A stretch of DNA of 36,605 nt from Bacteroidales bacterium (GTDB lineage Bacteria; Bacteroidota; Bacteroidia; Bacteroidales; UBA7960): NCBI GenBank assembly GCA_007132865.1, contig SLNU01000031.1:1-36605 (forward strand), given 5' to 3'. The position numbers and the translations under genes were made by a program. The notes under the pieces are model-generated. The model was not told where the DNA came from and did no database searches. It was given only the letters and a program-made list of their open reading frames with translations. The stretch's first letter is position 1, and every line of letters starts with the position of its first letter. Positions 32,004-36,605 of this stretch are shown piece after piece.

Positions 32004-32684
32004 TCAATTAATTGCCCAGTCGATCTCCTGCAGTCCCTGAGATTTCAGGATTTGGTTCGTCATTGAGAAATGCCTGCACCCAAAAAAACCCCTGGATGCG
32101 GAAAGAGGAGAGGGGTGGGGTGCTTTCAGCACATGGTGCCTGCCCGTGTCGATCAGCGCTTCCTTGGCCTGGGCATAACTCCCCCATAGCAGGAATACGA
32201 GTCCGCTTCTTTTCTCTGACAATGCGCTGATGGCCGCGTCGGTAAACCGCTCCCATCCCTTGTTCTGGTGGGAGCCGGCCTGGTTTGCCCTTACTGTCAG
32301 CGTGGCGTTAAGCAGCAGCACGCCCTGCTCCGCCCATTGCTCCAGGTTGCCGTGGGGTGGTACGGCCACCCGCAGGTCTGCGTTCAGCTCCTTGAAGATA
32401 TTCACGAGAGACGGGGGCCTGGGAATGCCTTTGCTTACCGAGAAGCATAGTCCGTGCGCCTGCCCGGGTCCGTGGTAGGGATCCTGCCCCAGTATTACCA
32501 CCCTGACCTTTTCAAAAGGGGTATGGTTGAAGGCCGAGAATATCTGAGACCCTGGCGGGAACACCCTGAACTTTTTCTTCTCTGCCACCAGGAATGTCTT
32601 CAGCTCCGCAAAATACGGCGCCTGGAACTCATTCTGCAGCACTGTCCTCCAGCTCTCCTCAATTTCCGGTTTAATCGTTTTCAT
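32004..32684 (-). CDS. ung: Uracil-DNA glycosylase
   Basis: Ung removes uracil from DNA, starting base-excision repair. This 226-aa family-1 enzyme has the water-activating loop ILGQDPYHGPGQAHGLCFSV (catalytic Asp68), LLLNATLTV and the minor-groove loop HPSPLSASRGFFG (190-202). Length and motifs are canonical. It lies 48 bases after mpl on the same strand and before rlmB, with 82 bases to the rlmB start. I see no terminator in that gap. Confidence 0.98.
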   Translation of the reverse strand: MKTIKPEIEESWRTVLQNEFQAPYFAELKTFLVAEKKKFRVFPPGSQIFSAFNHTPFEKVRVVILGQDPYHGPGQAHGLCFSVSKGIPRPPSLVNIFKELNADLRVAVPPHGNLEQWAEQGVLLLNATLTVRANQAGSHQNKGWERFTDAAISALSEKRSGLVFLLWGSYAQAKEALIDTGRHHVLKAPHPSPLSASRGFFGCRHFSMTNQILKSQGLQEIDWAIN

Positions 32685-32732
32685 CTCTGTTTGCGGCCTG
32701 CCCGTCGTTTTTGCCTCTAAAGTGTTTATCCA

Positions 32733-34100
32733 TCATTCGATCCGGTCCATGGCCTCCACCAGCCGCCCGGTATCCAATCCGCCAAACGCACCCGAGCTCA
32801 TAAACAACAGTATGCTATCCTTACCAATCTCCTTTTCCAAGGCTTTCAGCAAGGCATCCGCATTGGTGAACACACGGATTCCCGGTTTATGAAAAGCCGT
32901 GGCCACCTCTTCCGGATCCAGGTCAGGCAGTTTTTTCATTTCCAGGGCATGGGGACTGTAGAACACCATGGCCTGGTCGGCATCGTCCATGCTGCCCCTG
33001 TATTGGTCCAAAAAGGTTTTGTTCAGGCTGCTGAAGGTATGTAGTTCCATGCAGGCCAGCAGCTTCTTGCCGGGGAAAAACTCCTTTACTGCCTTTACCG
33101 TGGCTTTCAGCTTGGAGGGGGCATGTGCGAAATCCCGGTAAATGCGCATTCCATTCTTGTCATAAACCAGTTGCAGGCGGTTGCTGGCACCACGGAAGGA
33201 AGCCATGGCCTCATAAAACTGGCCGGAGGCAATGCCAAGCTGCATACATATGGTTCGCGCCCCGCTCATGTTCAGCAGGTTATGTCTTCCAAACACCTGT
33301 ATGGGATAGGTCGTTTCATCACTGACTACCATGACCTGGTCCCCTTCCATCCTGTATTCCGGCATGCCATAGGGCAGTAGGCAAAGATCCCGCTCCCGGC
33401 CCCTTTCTGCAAGGGAGGGCATGTGTTCGTCCTCCGTGCACCAAATCAGTTTGCCCCCTTCCTCTATGGCATCTACGAACAGCCTGAACTGTTCCAGATA
33501 GTTCTCAAATGTCGGGAACACATTGATATGGTCCCATGCAATGCCACTTATCAGGGCGATATGCGGCTTGTACAGGTGAAATTTCGGACGCCTGTCGATG
33601 GGGGAGCTTAGGTATTCATCTCCTTCCATCACCATGAACGGCGCATCGTCGGTCAGCTTGACCATTACATCGAAGCCGTCCAGCTGCGCCCCGACCATAT
33701 AATCTGTCTCAATCCCGCAATGGCTCAGTACATGCAAAACCATCGCGGTGATGGTGGTCTTGCCGTGGCTGCCACCGATGACGATCCGGGTTTTGGAGGC
33801 GGATTGCCGGTAAAGGAATTCCGGGTAGGAGTAGATAGGGATGCCCAGCTCCCTGGCCCTGGCCAGCTCGGGGTTGTCTGCCCTGGCATGCATGCCCAGG
33901 ATGACCGCGTCCAGGGCGGAGGTAATCTTTTCCGGAAACCATCCCTGGGCCTTTGGCAGTAAGCCGTATTTTTGCAGGCGCTGTCGGGAGGGGTCGAAGA
34001 TCTCATCGTCCGAACCGGTGACTTGCCAGGATCTTTTGTGCAGGGCGATGGCCAGGTTGTGCATGGCGCTTCCGCCGATGGCAATGAAATGAACCTTCAT
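32733..34100 (-). CDS. mpl: UDP-MurNAc:L-Ala-gamma-D-Glu-meso-DAP ligase Mpl
   Basis: Mpl reattaches the recovered murein tripeptide (or tetra-/pentapeptide) to UDP-MurNAc, recycling peptidoglycan. The 455-aa Mur-ligase has the N-terminal HFIAIGGSAMHNLA nucleotide-binding segment, ATP-binding GGSHGKTT (109-116), GDEYLSSPIDRRPKFHLYKPHIALISGIAWDH, and the C-terminal domain with FAHAPSKLKATVKAV. Mpl and MurC are related; GSAMHNLA (rather than GIGMSGLA), the length and the HAPSK motif favour Mpl. It is divergent from the MBL-fold gene across a 113-base gap. It shares the DAP pathway with dapA in this window. Confidence 0.93.
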   Translation of the reverse strand: MKVHFIAIGGSAMHNLAIALHKRSWQVTGSDDEIFDPSRQRLQKYGLLPKAQGWFPEKITSALDAVILGMHARADNPELARARELGIPIYSYPEFLYRQSASKTRIVIGGSHGKTTITAMVLHVLSHCGIETDYMVGAQLDGFDVMVKLTDDAPFMVMEGDEYLSSPIDRRPKFHLYKPHIALISGIAWDHINVFPTFENYLEQFRLFVDAIEEGGKLIWCTEDEHMPSLAERGRERDLCLLPYGMPEYRMEGDQVMVVSDETTYPIQVFGRHNLLNMSGARTICMQLGIASGQFYEAMASFRGASNRLQLVYDKNGMRIYRDFAHAPSKLKATVKAVKEFFPGKKLLACMELHTFSSLNKTFLDQYRGSMDDADQAMVFYSPHALEMKKLPDLDPEEVATAFHKPGIRVFTNADALLKALEKEIGKDSILLFMSSGAFGGLDTGRLVEAMDRIE

Positions 34101-34179
34101 CGGGAGGCTTTGTTTTAGTTTGTAAATATAGTGGTTTTTGCTTATGGTCCCTGCCTGCTGCGAAAAGGCAATCTTTTTG

Positions 34180-34187
34180 TAATTTTG
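34180..34187 (+). promoter_or_regulatory. Possible -7 element for the MBL-fold gene (TAATTTTG)
   Basis: TAATTTTG matches TAnnTTTG and ends 26 bases before ATG 34214. It overlaps the GTG at 34187, an in-frame but unlikely start, which supports using the ATG. A -33 TTG is not obvious. Confidence 0.35.
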
Positions 34188-34213
34188 TGGGTTGTTTTTT
34201 TAAACATCAGCTT

Positions 34214-35059
34214 ATGAAGATCTTTTCCGTTACAGCCGATCAGTGGAGAATGGATGGGGGCGCCTGCTTTGGGGTGGTACCCAAAACCGTCTGGGGCAAG
34301 CATGTCCCATCCGACGAAAACAACAAAATACCCATTTCGACCCGCTGCATGCTGGTGGATACAGGCGACCGCCTGATCCTTTTCGATACGGGCATGGGCA
34401 ACAAGCAGAGTGAGAAATTCTTTTCCTATTACTATCTGTTCGGGGAGGAGGGTCTGGAAAAGTCCTTCAAAGAGCTGGGCTATTCGTTTGAACAGGTGAC
34501 CGATGTGGTGTTCACCCATTTGCATTTTGACCATGTGGGGGGTGCCCTTCGGTTTGGGGCCGATGGGAAGACCCCGGAACCGGTCTTCCCGAATGCGACC
34601 CATTATGTTTCAAAGGAGCATTGGGATTGGGCGATGGATCCTAACCCCAGGGAAAAGGCTTCCTTCTTTCCGGAGAATTATGTGCCTTTGTTTGAAAGCG
34701 GGCGCCTGGAGTTTATCCACGAAGAGGGGGCGTTTTGCCCGGGCGTACACCTGACGATTAAAAATGGGCATACGCGCGGACAGATCATCCCGGTGGTGGA
34801 TTACGCGGGTCGCAAGGTGGTGTTCACGGCCGATTTCATTGCCGCCGTTCTGAACATTCCATTGGCCTATGTTCCTAGCTTCGATATCGAGCCGCTGACC
34901 TCCATGCAGGAGAAGGAATCCTTCTACAAAGAGGCGCTGGCGCATGACTATGTACTTTTCTTCCAACATGACTTCGATCATGAATGCTGTACCCTTGAAA
35001 TGACGCCCAAGGGCGTCCGGGCCAAGGAAATTTTTAAACTCAGCGATTTGAATGGGTAA
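34214..35059 (+). CDS. Metallo-beta-lactamase-fold hydrolase
   Basis: This 281-aa cytosolic MBL-fold enzyme has the metal-binding HLHFDHVGGAL (about 102-112), a later NGHTRGQ histidine, the bridging aspartate in FTADF, and a C-terminal FQHDFDHE histidine segment. The arrangement resembles lactonase/quorum-quenching and related MBL hydrolases; the substrate is unknown. No signal peptide is seen. ATG 34214 is used because the upstream GTG falls in a promoter motif. The last five codons plus stop (SDLNG-stop) form the first copy of an 18-base tandem repeat that continues to the cysH start, so the end of this gene and the start of the next are linked by repeats. Confidence 0.87.
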   Translation: MKIFSVTADQWRMDGGACFGVVPKTVWGKHVPSDENNKIPISTRCMLVDTGDRLILFDTGMGNKQSEKFFSYYYLFGEEGLEKSFKELGYSFEQVTDVVFTHLHFDHVGGALRFGADGKTPEPVFPNATHYVSKEHWDWAMDPNPREKASFFPENYVPLFESGRLEFIHEEGAFCPGVHLTIKNGHTRGQIIPVVDYAGRKVVFTADFIAAVLNIPLAYVPSFDIEPLTSMQEKESFYKEALAHDYVLFFQHDFDHECCTLEMTPKGVRAKEIFKLSDLNG

Positions 35060-35113
35060 AGCGAGCTGAGCGGATAAAATGATCTGAACGGATAAAGCGA
35101 TCTGAATGGAAAA
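35042..35113 (+). repeat. 18-base repeat, four copies, linking the MBL-fold stop to the cysH start
   Basis: Four adjacent 18-base copies (35042-35059, 35060-35077, 35078-35095, 35096-35113) follow the pattern AGCGATCTGAATGGATAA. Copy one is the last five codons (Ser-Asp-Leu-Asn-Gly) and TAA of the MBL-fold gene. Copies two and three end in TAA in the same frame (35075-35077, 35093-35095). Copy four lacks the TAA but contains the cysH ATG (35106-35108) in its AATGGA segment. Confidence 0.93.
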
Positions 35114-35807
35114 TAAGGCAGGGGAGTACAGCCGGAAGTTTGCCGGCATGGAAGCCGGAGACATCCTGGCACATGCCATGTGGTCGCATCCGGGAATGGC
35201 AGTTTTTTCGACCAGCCTGGGGGCGGAGGACCAGGTAATCACCCATATGCTGGCCACGCGGGGCTTCAAGGAAGGCATATTCACGCTGGATACCGGGCGG
35301 CTGTTCCCGGAGACCTATGAGCTGATGGAAAAAACCTGCGTGCGTTACGGGATCCGGATAGAGGTGTTTTTCCCGGATACAGGCAAGGTGGAGCAGATGG
35401 TCCGTGAGAAAGGCATCAACCTGTTCTATCAAAGCATAGAGAATCGCAAGCTTTGCTGCAATGTACGCAAAACCGAACCCCTGCGCAGGGCCTTAAGCGG
35501 AAAGGAAATCTGGATCACCGGGCTGAGGCGGGAGCAGTCCCCAACCCGTCAGGACCTGGCCTTGGCTCAGTGGGATGCGGCCAATCAGATCATCAAGGTA
35601 AACCCCTTGCTGGAATGGAGTGAGGAACAGGTCTGGGCATACATCCACCAACACAAAATCCCCTACAATACGCTGCACGACAAGGGCTTTCCGAGCATTG
35701 GCTGCCAGCCCTGCACCCGTGCGATCCTGTCCGGGGAGGACGTCCGCGCCGGCCGCTGGTGGTGGGAAAACCCCGACACCCGCGAATGCGGATTGCATAC
35801 GGACTAG
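35106..35807 (+). CDS. cysH: Adenylyl-sulfate (APS) reductase, CysH family
   Basis: This CysH-family thiol-dependent reductase makes sulfite for cysteine synthesis. SLGAEDQV is the nucleotide-sulfate-binding loop. The cysteine pairs LCCNVRK (117-118) and GCQPCTR (200, 203) are those of the 4Fe-4S-containing APS reductases, so APS rather than PAPS is the likely substrate. The C-terminal ECGLH (Cys228) carries the catalytic cysteine. At 233 aa it is full length. Its ATG lies in the last copy of an 18-base repeat and its stop is three bases from heptamer array 3. No sulfate adenylyltransferase genes are adjacent. Confidence 0.95.
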   Translation: MENKAGEYSRKFAGMEAGDILAHAMWSHPGMAVFSTSLGAEDQVITHMLATRGFKEGIFTLDTGRLFPETYELMEKTCVRYGIRIEVFFPDTGKVEQMVREKGINLFYQSIENRKLCCNVRKTEPLRRALSGKEIWITGLRREQSPTRQDLALAQWDAANQIIKVNPLLEWSEEQVWAYIHQHKIPYNTLHDKGFPSIGCQPCTRAILSGEDVRAGRWWWENPDTRECGLHTD

Positions 35808-35810
35808 CTG

Positions 35811-36021
35811 TTGGGTGTTGGACATTGGGTATTGGGTATTGGGTATTGGGTATTGGACATTGGGTATTGGACTTTGGCTATTGGATATTGGACATTAGCT
35901 ATTAGCTAACAGCCAAAAGCCAATAGCTAACAACCAACAGCCAAAAGCCAACAGCCAACAGCCAACAGCCAACAGCCAACATCCAAAAGCCAATAGCTAA
36001 CAACCAACAACCAACACCCAT
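35811..36021. repeat. Heptamer array 3: inverted array of 14 + 16 units
   Basis: Fourteen plus-oriented units (35811-35908) are followed, after one extra base, by sixteen units in reverse orientation (35910-36021). They meet at the palindrome TTAGCTAA (35902-35909). The left half starts three bases after the cysH stop and is rich in triplets GTA and ACA; the right half ends on the first base of the SDR stop codon and is rich in CTG and CTT. Each half therefore reads TTGG-type downstream of its own gene. It fills the whole space between two convergent genes, with no ordinary terminator. Confidence 0.95.
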
Positions 36022-36605
36022 CAACCCTTCCGCGGTATCAGCTCATTGTACAGCGTCACGCCGCCGTCGACTTTGATGATGGCCCCGGTGATCCAGGAGG
36101 CTTCATCCGACAATAAAAAGGATGCTGTGGAGGCGATGTCGTCTGCCTTGCCGATCCGACCCAGGGGGTAGCGGTCTGCCGCCTTCTCCAGCATATGGCC
36201 ATAGTCGGACTCTTTCTCAAATACCTTGTTGTCAAGGTGCAGGTGCGTTTTGACCAGACCAGGATTGATCGAGTTGATCCGGATTTTGTAAGGTCCCAGG
36301 TCCCCGGCCAGGTATTCGGTCAGCATGTCCAGTCCCGCTTTGGATACCGAATAGGCGACCGAAGTGCCGGGCGATTTGGAGGCGATGGACGAGATGTTCA
36401 CCACGGCGGCTCCCCCGGCTTTTTTCAGCAATGGCAAGAGGGCCTTGACCAGGTAAAATGGTCCGCTCAGGTTGATGTCCAGAATCTGTTTCCACTGTTC
36501 GTTGGTGATGGCCTCCATCCCGCCCCAGGCCACGATCCCTGCATTGTTCACCAGTGCGTGCAGCAGCCCGTGTTCCTTTTCGAGTTGCGCGGCGATCCCG
36601 GCACA
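36021..36605 (-). CDS. Short-chain dehydrogenase/reductase, N-terminus outside window
   Basis: This is a classical SDR with NNAG, the catalytic serine of NISSIASK followed by YSVSKAG (Tyr-x3-Lys), and INSINPGLVKTHLH. The C-terminus has ASFLLSDEASWITGAIIKVDGGV, typical of 3-oxoacyl-ACP-reductase/glucose-dehydrogenase-like members. The frame is open to the window edge (residues LHALVNNAG), so the NAD(P)-binding TGxxxGIG motif lies beyond it; the apparent GTG start at 36551 is internal. The substrate cannot be assigned. The stop overlaps the last base of heptamer array 3. Confidence 0.92.
   Translation of the reverse strand, partial: CAGIAAQLEKEHGLLHALVNNAGIVAWGGMEAITNEQWKQILDINLSGPFYLVKALLPLLKKAGGAAVVNISSIASKSPGTSVAYSVSKAGLDMLTEYLAGDLGPYKIRINSINPGLVKTHLHLDNKVFEKESDYGHMLEKAADRYPLGRIGKADDIASTASFLLSDEASWITGAIIKVDGGVTLYNELIPRKG

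Noticed and set aside
30991..36021. CRISPR array
   Set aside because: The seven-base units have no unique spacers or 24-40-base repeats, and no cas genes are present.

Overview
The window reads as a chromosomal segment of a member of the Bacteroidota, probably from the Bacteroidales/Marinilabiliales side; I cannot fix the genus. Evidence is a type IX secretion (T9SS) sorting domain on a secreted M14 peptidase, a CarboxypepD_reg-like/plug/beta-barrel outer-membrane protein, a DUF6913-dapA pair, fused ribBA, a TamB homologue of about 1,500 residues, porin O/P, and several TAnnTTTG (-7) promoter motifs with few Shine-Dalgarno sequences. I see no tRNA, rRNA, CRISPR array, phage gene, transposase or plasmid function. 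No gene-free stretch exceeds about 215 bases.

Layout. 1-7.9 kb: the 3' part of an A-type flavoprotein (fprA-like), an unknown lipoprotein, tsaD (minus strand) and a divergent tamB with no ATG start. 7.9-13.0 kb: a minus-strand block, transcribed as LptF/LptG permease, two family-4 glycosyltransferases, ribBA. 13.1-15.2 kb: a lipoprotein alpha/beta hydrolase convergent with, and overlapping, an SDR that has a repeat-encoded His-rich tail. 15.3-19.4 kb: purL and a family-5 solute-binding lipoprotein. 19.4-24.5 kb: a PhnP-like metallo-hydrolase divergent from a probable operon of flavin reductase, DUF6913, dapA and T9SS M14 peptidase. 24.6-27.5 kb: a TonB-receptor-like beta-barrel protein. 27.7-34.1 kb: minus-strand genes csp, coaW, porin O/P, lutA-like, rlmB, ung, mpl. 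34.2-36.6 kb: metallo-beta-lactamase-fold hydrolase and cysH on the plus strand, then a partial SDR on the minus strand.

The genes are mostly housekeeping: cell envelope (tamB, LptF/G, glycosyltransferases, mpl, porin), riboflavin, purine, lysine/DAP, CoA and sulfate metabolism, tRNA/rRNA modification and base-excision repair. dapA (DAP synthesis) and mpl (recycling of the DAP-containing murein peptide) serve the same peptidoglycan pathway.

The unusual part is noncoding. Three arrays of a 7-base unit, consensus TTGGNTR (17, 30 and 14+16 units), occupy intergenic spaces in the last 9 kb and begin at or within a few bases of stop codons. One array supplies the last codons and stop of rlmB and ends three bases before the lutA-like start. 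Another is a head-to-head inverted array between two convergent genes. Elsewhere, unrelated minisatellites with units of 15, 18, 20-21, 31 and 36 bases sit at gene ends. In one, four 18-base copies each correspond to the last five codons plus stop of a hydrolase, and the last copy contains the cysH start codon. This gene-end-anchored tandem-repeat behaviour is the best candidate here for something undescribed.
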